The notes beneath the pieces are model-generated. The model did no database searches. It worked only from the letters and a program-made list of their open reading frames with translations, and had not been told where the DNA came from. From a virus, in the IMG/VR virus record IMGVR_UViG_3300046787_000508, positions 62,001-126,000 of that record: a stretch of 64,000 nt of DNA, one strand, 5' to 3'. This document shows positions 9,608-17,900 of this stretch, in pieces; within the stretch, counting starts at the first letter, position 1; each line of letters starts with the position of its first letter. A program made the translations under genes and the position numbers.

Positions 9608-10624
9608 TTATTTGATTTTAAATTTAATGTAGCTTTTATTTTTTTCTTTTCTTGTTAATCTAAGGAATGGGTTTAGGAACTTTATCCAAGCGTCGTCTGA
9701 TTTTGGTAACACGTTGAATAGTCCATCCTCCATCATCATTTTCATCGTATTTTTATACGACCGTCCTTCGGGGTCTAAATTTTCATTTATAAGGAGTTCG
9801 ATATTCTCTCTTGCCTCGTCAGTAAGAAAAGGTTTATCCAAACTTACAATACTATTATTTATTTCGAAAAATTCTTCACCTAGAACCCCATGTTTTGTAA
9901 CACCTGTAAGTAATTTGGTAACTAATTTGTTGTTCTTATCCTGTTCAAATAAAATATTAGATTTATCTTTTATTTGTTGCAGTGTAAGTGGTTCCGTTCT
10001 TAGTTCGGGGAAAAGAGACAAAAGACTCTTAACTCCCATACCTCTAATACCTGCAATGTTGTCCGATGCGTCACCACACATCATCTTAACCAACTTTACG
10101 TTTTCAATTAAGAGTTCTTCGTGGTCATAAATAATAGTATCCTTTTGTTTGTATAACTTCCCATGAGATGGGTTGTAGATTTGTGTGTTAGAAGAAACTA
10201 ATTGTGTTAAATCACCATCAGATGAATAAACAATTATTTTTTCTTTCGGTGAGTTTTGAGTGTAATAAGCGATGGCGTCATCGGTCTCACAATACTCATA
10301 TTCACCTTGTCTAACGAATAACTCTTCAAGGTATTGTTTAATACGTTCTCTTTGGTAGTTATAAGAGCTTAATTCTTCTTCGGTTCTTATTCTTGATTTT
10401 CTATTCTCTTTGTAGTGACAATAGAGTTTTTTTCGGGTTTGAGAACCCTCATGACCGTCCCAAAATACTACGATTTTGTCTAACTTATATAATTCAAATG
10501 ATTTTCTAAGGGTATTAATAAAATGGTATAATCCACCAATATGATTTCCTTTATAGAAATAATTCTTAACACCATAGAACCCAATCGTAAGTAAATTGTC
10601 TCCGTCAACAAGTAAAACCGACAT
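9608..10624 (-). CDS. rnh: 5'-3' exonuclease / RNase H, FEN1-like (T4 Rnh family)
   Basis: A 338-residue structure-specific 5' nuclease that would remove RNA primers from lagging-strand fragments, as T4 RNase H (305 residues) does. The PIN-like catalytic core shows the expected acidic residues: LLVDGDNLL at the N-terminus, VVFWDGHEG near residue 50-60, ETDDAIAYY, YSSDGDLTQLV and MCGDASDNIAGIRGMG. The last is the helix-hairpin-helix segment that binds DNA, with the paired aspartates that hold the second metal. The helical arch lies between residues about 65 and 105 (KKLYCHYKENRKSRIRTEEE). The gene is 18 bases downstream of uvsX and belongs to the same replication operon. Confidence 0.88.
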   Translation of the reverse strand: MSVLLVDGDNLLTIGFYGVKNYFYKGNHIGGLYHFINTLRKSFELYKLDKIVVFWDGHEGSQTRKKLYCHYKENRKSRIRTEEELSSYNYQRERIKQYLEELFVRQGEYEYCETDDAIAYYTQNSPKEKIIVYSSDGDLTQLVSSNTQIYNPSHGKLYKQKDTIIYDHEELLIENVKLVKMMCGDASDNIAGIRGMGVKSLLSLFPELRTEPLTLQQIKDKSNILFEQDKNNKLVTKLLTGVTKHGVLGEEFFEINNSIVSLDKPFLTDEARENIELLINENLDPEGRSYKNTMKMMMEDGLFNVLPKSDDAWIKFLNPFLRLTRKEKNKSYIKFKIK

Positions 10625-10642
10625 TTAAATTTGTTTTATTAA

Positions 10643-11653
10643 TTACTCTTCTTCTGTTACAACTTTCACATCCGCGATGTCTGCAACACTGACACCTAAT
10701 CTTTCACTAATATAATCTCCTGAGATTTTTTTATAGTCTTCGATTGATTTTTTCTCTTCAACATCATCTCTACCTGGCATAAACCCGTGAGATGTTACCA
10801 AGATACGTCCATCCTCATATCCCAAACCATTTACGTGGTTCTTCATAATTGAGATTTTAGTTCTTGTTGCGATTTTAACTTTTCTCTTATCTTTAGTGAT
10901 TGAGATTTTAGTTGTTCCCGCACCTTTTTGGTTACCGAATAAGAATACTAAAGTTGAGTTTAACCAAATGGCTTCACCACCTTTAGCTTTGATTTTTGGT
11001 TGACCGAATGGATTGTCAGGTAATTCTACCCATGGTTGGTTTACAATTACTAATGTGTTTGTATAATCGTTATCTGTTCTTCTTGAACCTGAAATACGTT
11101 GATTCAGACCCATTCCGATTTTATCCGATAATACGGACGCATTATGTTGTTTACCACCTTTACCATCAAAAGTCATTTTACATGGAACAGAACCCACAGA
11201 ATCCCATAAAAACAACATATCGTGAGGAATGTCACCTTTAGCTTGAGCGTCAAGTAATTCGTTAATGTAATCTGTAATTTGTTCTATGTATTGGAAGTTA
11301 TTGTTGAAAAGGAAAAATCCGTCCCAATCAATTGCTCCTGTTTCTTCGTCAACTACTTGTTCACATTCAAAACCCATTAATTTAGCGTGTGGGAAATCCC
11401 ATTTCTGTTCTGTGATGATAAAGACAGGAAGGATTCCTTTCTTTTGTGCATCAACGGCAGTTTTCACTAATGCTGTGGTCTTACCTGTATCTGAGTGACC
11501 AAGTAACATGTTTATGTGTCCCATTGCAGGACCGGGTAACCCCGTTGCTTCCAAGAAAGCGTTACCTAAATCAAAGAATCTTTCAGCTTTGAAAGACGCT
11601 TCTTTAGAGAACTTTTTCTTTAAGGCAGAAAAGTCATTTTTTTTAATTGCCAT
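10643..11653 (-). CDS. uvsX: RecA/UvsX-like recombinase
   Basis: A 336-residue recombinase of the RecA family that would coat single-stranded DNA and carry out strand invasion for recombination-dependent replication and repair. Walker A is GHSDTGKTTALV near residue 49, Walker B is MLFLWDSVGSVP near residue 149, and NTLVIVNQPWVELPDNPFG fits the conserved segment around the L2 DNA-binding loop. Length is near that of T4 UvsX (391) but about 50 residues shorter. It sits immediately downstream of gp32, its functional partner, with a hairpin in the 58-base gap. No uvsY-like mediator gene is recognised in the window. Confidence 0.88.
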   Translation of the reverse strand: MAIKKNDFSALKKKFSKEASFKAERFFDLGNAFLEATGLPGPAMGHINMLLGHSDTGKTTALVKTAVDAQKKGILPVFIITEQKWDFPHAKLMGFECEQVVDEETGAIDWDGFFLFNNNFQYIEQITDYINELLDAQAKGDIPHDMLFLWDSVGSVPCKMTFDGKGGKQHNASVLSDKIGMGLNQRISGSRRTDNDYTNTLVIVNQPWVELPDNPFGQPKIKAKGGEAIWLNSTLVFLFGNQKGAGTTKISITKDKRKVKIATRTKISIMKNHVNGLGYEDGRILVTSHGFMPGRDDVEEKKSIEDYKKISGDYISERLGVSVADIADVKVVTEEE

Positions 11654-11670
11654 GTTGGTTGTTTTAAAAT

Positions 11671-11697
11671 GGAACCCAAGGTGAATCCAAGGGTTCC
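11671..11697 (-). other. Hairpin in the gp32-uvsX gap (attenuator or weak terminator)
   Basis: GGAACCC (11671-11677) pairs with GGGTTCC (11691-11697). On the minus strand the stem is followed only by a short T run (ATTTT), so it may be a leaky terminator that gives more gp32 than UvsX, or an mRNA processing or stabilising element. The structure is seen in the sequence; the role is inference. Confidence 0.5.
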
Positions 11698-11711
11698 TTG
11701 TTGTTTGTTAA

Positions 11712-12575
11712 TTAGAAAGGTAAATCTTCGTCAACTTCCTCGTCGATTTGTGGGTCAACCACAGGTGCCGTAGGTGTTGAAGTTGTAGGTGTTTTAGCTC
11801 CTCCGAAAGTTTCTTCACCTGATGTAGATGAAACATATTTCTTAAGGTCACTATCCCAACGTGGTGCCTCACCTCTTGCCACTAACTCAAGGTAATCTTC
11901 ACTTTTTTGTGAATACACATCAGCCCAAGTCAATTCATCGTTAACCCATGTTTCAGATACAGTTGCATCTGTATGTAATGGACCCATATCTTCAGGGATG
12001 ATTGAGTTAATTGTTGTATATTCTTTTCCTGTTCCCGCTTTACTTAAAGCTAAAGAAAGAATTAAATCACGTCCGTTTTCAGCATTGGTGATATCACCTT
12101 TGTTACGGAAAATAGGGAATACTTTGTCCATGATACCATCACCTTTGTGGTTATGTTTGAATCTCCAAAACTTAACCCCGTCTTGTTCGTTATCACGGTC
12201 AATAACTTTTACGATGTAAAATTTACGAGAACGATAAGTTCTAGCTAATTCTCTATCTGATTCTACACCCGTCATCATTAAACTGTCATAAACTTCGTTT
12301 AATGGTGAACGTTTTCCTTCTTGTTTTGGGTCATATAATTTAACCCATTTACCATCTACTTGTACTTCGTGGAAATACACTTCTTTAAATGGTGATGTAC
12401 CATCTGTAGTTGGTAAAATACGAATACGTCTTTCCTCACCTTTTGAACCTTTAGGTAAAATGGTAGTGAAATAACGTTTTAATCTGTCCTCTTGCGAGAT
12501 TTTTCCTGCGTTGCCACTTGTGGCGTTGTTCTTGTTCTTCTCGTACTGTGCCAGTACTGCATCAAATGTTGACAT
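11712..12575 (-). CDS. 32: Single-stranded DNA-binding protein, T4 gp32-like, without zinc-finger cysteines
   Basis: A 287-residue protein placed like gp32 (301 residues in T4) next to uvsX. The N-terminal basic LAST-like region is represented by ISQEDRLKRYFTTILPKGSKG. An OB-fold core follows (RRIRILPTTDG, VYFHEVQVDGKW, KFYIVKVIDRDNEQDG, VKFWRFKHN) and then a Thr/Pro linker and a strongly acidic tail. Two things are unusual. The protein contains no cysteine at all, so the structural zinc site of T4 gp32 is absent. It also ends in DEDLPF, very like the C-terminal tip of bacterial SSB that recruits host repair and replication proteins. It is the first gene of the replication transcript and follows a strong terminator. 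Confidence 0.85.
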   Translation of the reverse strand: MSTFDAVLAQYEKNKNNATSGNAGKISQEDRLKRYFTTILPKGSKGEERRIRILPTTDGTSPFKEVYFHEVQVDGKWVKLYDPKQEGKRSPLNEVYDSLMMTGVESDRELARTYRSRKFYIVKVIDRDNEQDGVKFWRFKHNHKGDGIMDKVFPIFRNKGDITNAENGRDLILSLALSKAGTGKEYTTINSIIPEDMGPLHTDATVSETWVNDELTWADVYSQKSEDYLELVARGEAPRWDSDLKKYVSSTSGEETFGGAKTPTTSTPTAPVVDPQIDEEVDEDLPF

Positions 12576-12621
12576 GTTTTTAAAATTTAAATTAATAGAA
12601 ATATTATACTAAAATATACAT

Positions 12622-12650
12622 AAAAAAACCCGGACTTCAAAATCCGGGTT
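12622..12650 (-). terminator. Rho-independent terminator before the gp32 operon
   Basis: An 8-bp stem (12627-12634 AACCCGGA with 12643-12650 TCCGGGTT, loop CTTCAAAA) is followed on the minus strand by seven T (12622-12628). It closes the transcript coming from the LamG-protein gene and insulates the gp32-led replication operon. Confidence 0.85.
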
Positions 12651-12677
12651 AATCTTTTTTTAATATATTTTTAATCG

Positions 12678-13589
12678 TTATACGAATGGTGTATCAGAAC
12701 TCCATTCTGAACCGTTGTTAACCAAATTGTTATAACCGGCAGCGTCAAAAACAGGGTTAGCTAATGAACCACCTAATAATAATAACTTAGTAGTTGCTGT
12801 GGCTGTTAATGGAGATGTTGGAACCGTTAACGAAGAACCTGTATAGATTGCTGAGTTATCCCAACGGAAGTTAGTTAAATAACCTGACCACCAGTTTGGA
12901 GAACCAGCTTCAGGGTCATCCACACCCATATTTAAGTCAAATCCGGCATTTACTGAATCTGTAATATCTCTATTGTCATTTAATTTAGTTTCAGCTAAAG
13001 TTCCGTCAATAAATAATTTTGTTGTTGTTCCACTTCTACAAATTGCAATGTGTGTCCAAGAACTTCCATCGTTATAACCATCAGGCATCGTACCATTTAA
13101 TGCACCACCATATGGCCAAATATAACATGTTGAACCTTCGATAGAACATCCGATAGTTGCTGTTGTGTTAAAACCTAAAGAGAATACTCTAGGGAAACTA
13201 CTACCACCAACTCCTTTCTTCATGAACCATTCGATTGTAAAATCTCCTGTGCCCGGTAACCAATTTACCAAGTCAGAGTTTAATGCCGTAACATATTGTG
13301 TACTACCATTAAACGTTATTGTCCCTGAGCCTTCAGCTGGTACAGTTGAAGGTATTGGTTCCCAACTAATGATATAATCATTGTGGGTTCCCATAAATGA
13401 ATTTTTAGGTGTTACATCATAACCATATACATTTCTCAACTCGCTAACCATTGAATCGTCAATATGTTGGTTATCGACAAATATACGATAAAGTCCTTGA
13501 GTTGTTGCACCTGTCACTAATTCATTAATATATGAAAGTGATGTTCTTGTTAATGTTGAACCTGTTGTTGCTACTGAGCCTGATATCAT
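12678..13589 (-). CDS. LamG / concanavalin A-like domain virion protein
   Basis: A 303-residue protein. Residues about 1-85 are an unassigned N-terminal part that may attach it to the particle. From about residue 86 (GTITFNGSTQYV) to the end it has the layout of a LamG-like beta-sandwich: TGDFTIEWFMKK, SWTHIAICRSGTTTKLFIDG and GYLTNFRWDNSAIYTG are the typical strands, and the last strand-turn is NPVFDAAGYNNLVNNG. Such domains bind glycans on cell surfaces, so an accessory adhesin or capsid or tail decoration is likely. It is the last gene of a small operon begun at 14863 and is followed by a strong terminator. The fold assignment is fairly firm; the location on the virion is unknown. Confidence 0.75.
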   Translation of the reverse strand: MISGSVATTGSTLTRTSLSYINELVTGATTQGLYRIFVDNQHIDDSMVSELRNVYGYDVTPKNSFMGTHNDYIISWEPIPSTVPAEGSGTITFNGSTQYVTALNSDLVNWLPGTGDFTIEWFMKKGVGGSSFPRVFSLGFNTTATIGCSIEGSTCYIWPYGGALNGTMPDGYNDGSSWTHIAICRSGTTTKLFIDGTLAETKLNDNRDITDSVNAGFDLNMGVDDPEAGSPNWWSGYLTNFRWDNSAIYTGSSLTVPTSPLTATATTKLLLLGGSLANPVFDAAGYNNLVNNGSEWSSDTPFV

Positions 13590-13604
13590 TTTTTATTATT
13601 ATTT

Positions 13605-13976
13605 TTATTCTAAAGTTAATAGATAACTTAATTTATTGATTTCTCCCAACATTTCGTCACGAATATTTAATAAATCAGAATCTTTATCTGTTAAGTCTGA
13701 ATTCATCTCTAAAAGTTTTCCTTTGATTGTCTTTATAAAAAGTCCCAATTCTAAGTCAGAAATATTTTGTAGGTTTAAAGTTTTTTCGTTTTCACTCAAA
13801 GAAAATCTACCATACTTACCCATTGCCGTTTCAGTAAAGGTATCGATTAAATCATCAAGTGCCGAATATATTCCACCAAAAGCATTATGTCTTGCATAAC
13901 CTTTGGTTTGCCAATGTAAAATTCTAAATTGTGTTTGTGTTTCTAAAAGAAACTGAACATTAGTACTGAGCTGCAT
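13605..13976 (-). CDS. Dps/ferritin-like small helical protein
   Basis: A 123-residue, almost entirely helical protein. The segment FRILHWQTKGYARHNAFGG followed by IYSALDDLIDTFTE strongly resembles the first helix pair of Dps proteins (HW-x-x-KG...H...D-x-L-x-D...E), in which His, His, Asp and Glu bind iron at the dimer interface. It is shorter than bacterial Dps (about 160 residues). The lower part (LGLFIKTIKGKLLEMNSDL) completes a helical bundle. Related small proteins are frequent in T4-like phages, where I recall them as family DUF5856 (not checked). The ATG overlaps the 3' end of the preceding gene by 17 nt, which suggests coupled translation. The ferroxidase role is inference. Confidence 0.6.
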   Translation of the reverse strand: MQLSTNVQFLLETQTQFRILHWQTKGYARHNAFGGIYSALDDLIDTFTETAMGKYGRFSLSENEKTLNLQNISDLELGLFIKTIKGKLLEMNSDLTDKDSDLLNIRDEMLGEINKLSYLLTLE

Positions 13977-14655
13977 TATCTAAGTCTGGGTTAAATGATT
14001 TCATTATTTCGTCCTTACCGTAATTTTCAACGTCATCTTTTGTTAACACATATTCATTTTTACCACTTTGTCTCATCTCACCTTGTTTGTGAGCAAAAAA
14101 TTCTTGTGGTTTTTCATTAAATGGGTATGAATCTAAAGAACGCATGTTAAGTTTTTCTTCAGGAGTTTTTGGTTTTACTTGTTGAATTAATGAACCTAAT
14201 TCATCGATTTTAGCAAGTACAGTATCCATCTCACTTAATTTACCTTCTAATTCAGATAATTTAGAGAATACACTGTCCATCTTTTGGATTGCACCGTTAC
14301 TTTCATCTTTTGACGCGTCCATTTGTTTTTTGATACTTTTAGTCATATTAACTAAATCAGTAATATCAATTTCTTCAGTACTTTCCTCTTCCATACCAGG
14401 TTCCGCCGGTGCACTCATATCTTCACCTGGCATTGGTGGAGCTGGAACATCACCCATAGGTGCTGCGTCTGTTGGTGCTGAACTTGTGTCCAATGCAGGG
14501 TCAGCAGGCATTTCTAATGCGGGGTCCGCAACAGGTGCTTCATCACCCAACGCAGGTTCCTCAAGAGGTGCGTCTTGTTCCATAATCATTGTACTACCAT
14601 ATTTATTGATGGCCTTGTGACGCATCAATTCTTCGTGTAATTTGTTTTCTAACAT
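13960..14655 (-). CDS. Virion or assembly protein with Pro/Ala/Glu linker and coiled coil
   Basis: A 231-residue protein I cannot assign. After a short helical N-terminus it has a low-complexity acidic linker rich in Pro, Ala, Asp and Glu (residues about 27-95, with repeats such as ADPALEMPADPALD and GDVPAPPMPGEDM). A coiled coil of about 60 residues follows (VNMTKSIKKQMDASKDE to DELGSLIQQV), then a short charged C-terminal domain. This layout is typical of scaffold-like or tether proteins of phage particles. It sits 4 bases after a 67-residue gene and overlaps the Dps-like gene, all behind one TATTTATA box. Confidence 0.7.
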   Translation of the reverse strand: MLENKLHEELMRHKAINKYGSTMIMEQDAPLEEPALGDEAPVADPALEMPADPALDTSSAPTDAAPMGDVPAPPMPGEDMSAPAEPGMEEESTEEIDITDLVNMTKSIKKQMDASKDESNGAIQKMDSVFSKLSELEGKLSEMDTVLAKIDELGSLIQQVKPKTPEEKLNMRSLDSYPFNEKPQEFFAHKQGEMRQSGKNEYVLTKDDVENYGKDEIMKSFNPDLDNAAQY

Positions 14656-14659
14656 AATT

Positions 14660-14863
14660 TTAGTCTTGTAAAAGTTGTCTACCGTCTTCGGTAATGTATT
14701 TTTTATTTATTCTTTCAACGATTCCGTCTTTTGACCTGATTACGTAACATTCTCCGGTTACCATATCACACTCTTCTCTTTCCATTCCGTCGTTAGAAAC
14801 ACTCTTTACGGTTTTAGGTGAAAGGAATTGGTCCATTGTATTGTTTAGTCTATTATTTTCCAT
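14660..14863 (-). CDS. Small protein of unknown function
   Basis: A 67-residue protein that I do not recognise. It has two cysteines in EECDMVTGECYVI, a spacing that could hold a disulphide or metal, and a basic stretch RINKKYI. It is the first gene of a four-gene minus-strand operon that runs to the terminator at 12622, and the best-matching form of the box (GATATTTATA) lies 17 nt upstream of its ATG. Its reality is supported by tight packing with the next gene (4 bases) and a clean ATG. Confidence 0.6.
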   Translation of the reverse strand: MENNRLNNTMDQFLSPKTVKSVSNDGMEREECDMVTGECYVIRSKDGIVERINKKYITEDGRQLLQD

Positions 14864-14880
14864 AATATTGTTTTTATAAG

Positions 14881-14890
14881 TATAAATATC
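14881..14890 (-). promoter_or_regulatory. Late-type box GATATTTATA before the 14863 operon
   Basis: The minus strand reads GATATTTATA, 17 nt before the ATG at 14863. It is a full match to the extended motif and sits in the only gap between this operon and the giant gene upstream. Confidence 0.55.
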
Positions 14891-14905
14891 TGTAACTTAG
14901 TTAAT

Positions 14906-17900
14906 CTACTCGGTCATTTTGAAATATACGATATCTCCATCGAATAATTTCAATTTATCAAGTAATGCTTTGGACATACCAATACCATATCCGTTAATTG
15001 ATGGTCCAACATTGACAGGTCCTTCGTATTTTTTATTTGTTACATTTATGTTAGTATCTAACGTATATCTAATATTTGCCGTTGGGTTAAGGAATTCAGT
15101 TTTTTTGAATTTATCCACAACAAAATCAGGAGTGGCCTTACCAACATTAAACTTAGTAGAATAATACATTTGTTTATTATCCTTTATGTCTGACCACTTT
15201 AATAATATTGGTGTGTCTATTGATTTGTTCAATTTAGAAACATAACTCATATTGATGTCATCGGCAATTGGATAATTCTTACCTCCCATTTGTACTACGT
15301 TAGCTCTTAACCATTCTTCTTTATTAAGTGTGATTAGTTGGACGTATTTTTCACCATCTTTTCCGTTAAATGGAATACCATACTCTTTGTAGTTCGTTTG
15401 ATTAACTAACTCCTCACCTTTTATTGGTGTTTTACTACTGATATCAATCGTAAAGGTTCCTTCTTCATTTTGGATAACTTTCTCAGTACCTTTGGCGTTT
15501 TGAAGTTGTAGATTTTCAGATTTAACTCTTGTTACCGCCTTTTTAACTAACTTATCAAATAACGACCTATACGATGCTAAGAATGAATCCTCAGGATTAG
15601 GTAATGATTGGATTGGTATTCTCGTTCCTTTGAATGAAGTTTCGATATTTCCCGCTCTAATGTTATGACTCACTTCAGTAATCCAGTATGAACCTCTGAA
15701 TAGTGGAATATTTTTTAAGTAGAAATACATGGTCGGTTGTATCATTACGTTACCTAAAGATGTTACATCACAAGTATACGATGATTGTCGATAAATGTCA
15801 AATAGTCCAATATCAATCTGTGCAGTACTTGAACCTGTTTCTTGTTGTCCAAGTCTTTCCATTATCTTAAACGACTCACTTGTATTTTTAATACTACTTT
15901 GGTCTAACTGTACGGATTTAAACATTGACTGATTTTGGTCACCAAAACTCACCTCGAATGCAACAACCTTATTTGCCTTTGAGTAGTCAGTATTAAGAAA
16001 CGCATCATTGGCAACTAATATTGGATTATTATTCGGGTCCCCGACGTTAAAACTGTCGTCTTTATATTTGTATTTCTTATTAATGTCGGATAATTCCAAG
16101 TGTTTTGATGTTGGTCCGATATATTGTAAAATAATTTTTGGTGATGATTCTTGGTAGTCTACTTCCAGAAATGTACCAAATAGACTTTCCGCAACTTTTT
16201 TAGTTGGTGTAATTTTTTTCTTATTCGTAAAGTTTGTTCCGTAGAAATTAACGTAAGCCGGTAACGCTCTCATATCAAATCCCGAATCTTGTATTAATAA
16301 CGACAACGCAGAATATAAATTAATTTTATCGTTTTTCTTATCTACCAAATTAACAAGTCTTTCCATGTCAAGGAAAACTTTATCACCAATGTCTTTGTTC
16401 GCCTTATCTATGAATAAAAATTCTTCCAACAATCCTCTTTGACCAATTGAATTACCGGCAATCCACTTATCATTAAACGATTTAAAATAATTGTAAAGTT
16501 CTAATTTAACAGGGTCGTCATTATAACCGTTAACAATGTTTAACACTTGAGTTCCTTTTTTAACCTCTAATTCTTTTTGTATTTTACTAACAAATCGAGT
16601 TAAAAATAAACTTAACCTATCGTTCATTGTACTAACATTGGTCACGGGGTTAACGGGTCCACTTATTAAATTTACACTTAAATAATTTATAAATGCAGAC
16701 TTTGGTGGGTAAACAAAACTATTGTAATTTACATCTGTTGGATTTAACCTTATGTATTCATTTTTTAAATTCTGAATGTACCCCGCGTAGATGTGGATTA
16801 TCGACCTAAATTGTTTTATGTTATCTTCACTAAGTTCAATGTTATTATTAACAAAGAAGTTTAGGTAGTCTCCACTAATATCTTCACCTAAAAATAATTT
16901 AATATTGTCTAAGTTATCTGTAAGTTGAGATGCGTTGAATTCATTAACTGAAAACGTTTGATTATCAATACCTGTGAAACCACCTAAAACGTAATTGTTT
17001 ATTTCTCTTGGATTACCTAAAGTTAACTTTATTAGGTTTTCGTTTGATAGTAATTCGTTGGTAATGTATTTTAAATTGTTAGTTTGTTCAGTTATTAATA
17101 GAGGTATTAGTTCATTAATATCCGTTGGATTGTTTACACCCTTTTTAACAGAAACGATTTCCTTTAATAAATCTTGGAATTTACTGTACTTAACGTTGTA
17201 TGGTTTGTACGGGATTTCTTCATTAATCTTACCACTTGCAAAGTCCAAGAACGCATCTTCAAATGTGTCTAAAATGTCCGATTTGAAAACGGCAATTAAA
17301 TCTATAATTTTCTTATAGTTAGAACTTATTGAGTATTTGTTAGTTATCGTTTTGTGATATTGTGAATACGTTGGTAACGTTTGACCACTATAGTTAATTG
17401 GTTTTTCACCCATCGGCAACGAATCAATTCCCCATAAAGTTCTGAAGTTATTTTGTTTTTCAAAATCAGATGAATCGTTGTAAAGATATCTTCTACCGTT
17501 ACTTGGTAGTAACGTATAACGTGTATCCGTTTTTGTGAATTTTGAATTGTCAATAAATGTTGTCCATCTCTTACCTCCAGTAATTGGTTGACCTTCTAAT
17601 AAGATGACGTTATTGTTAATTGCCGCACTAAAACTCGTTGCACCTGTAATCAAATTATAGTATGTATATCCATTAACAATTTGGTGAAATACCGATTGGT
17701 AAAATGGACATATTCCGAAATCGTTACTACTTTGTGTTACCGTTTGTCCGTTGTTTAATGTGTATGTTCTTCCTGACATTGCATCAAAAAATAACGGAAC
17801 ATTAATCGTTTCGGTTGTACCACTAATAATGTCAACACCTTCAGTTATAAATTTCTTATATCTGTGATATATTGACCCCCATTTTAAAATTAAATGATAT

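Noticed and set aside
9714-10130. 138-codon open frame antisense to the exonuclease gene
   Set aside because: The minus strand encodes a clear 5'-3' exonuclease with all acidic motifs; the opposite frame is Ser/Ile/Leu-rich noise.
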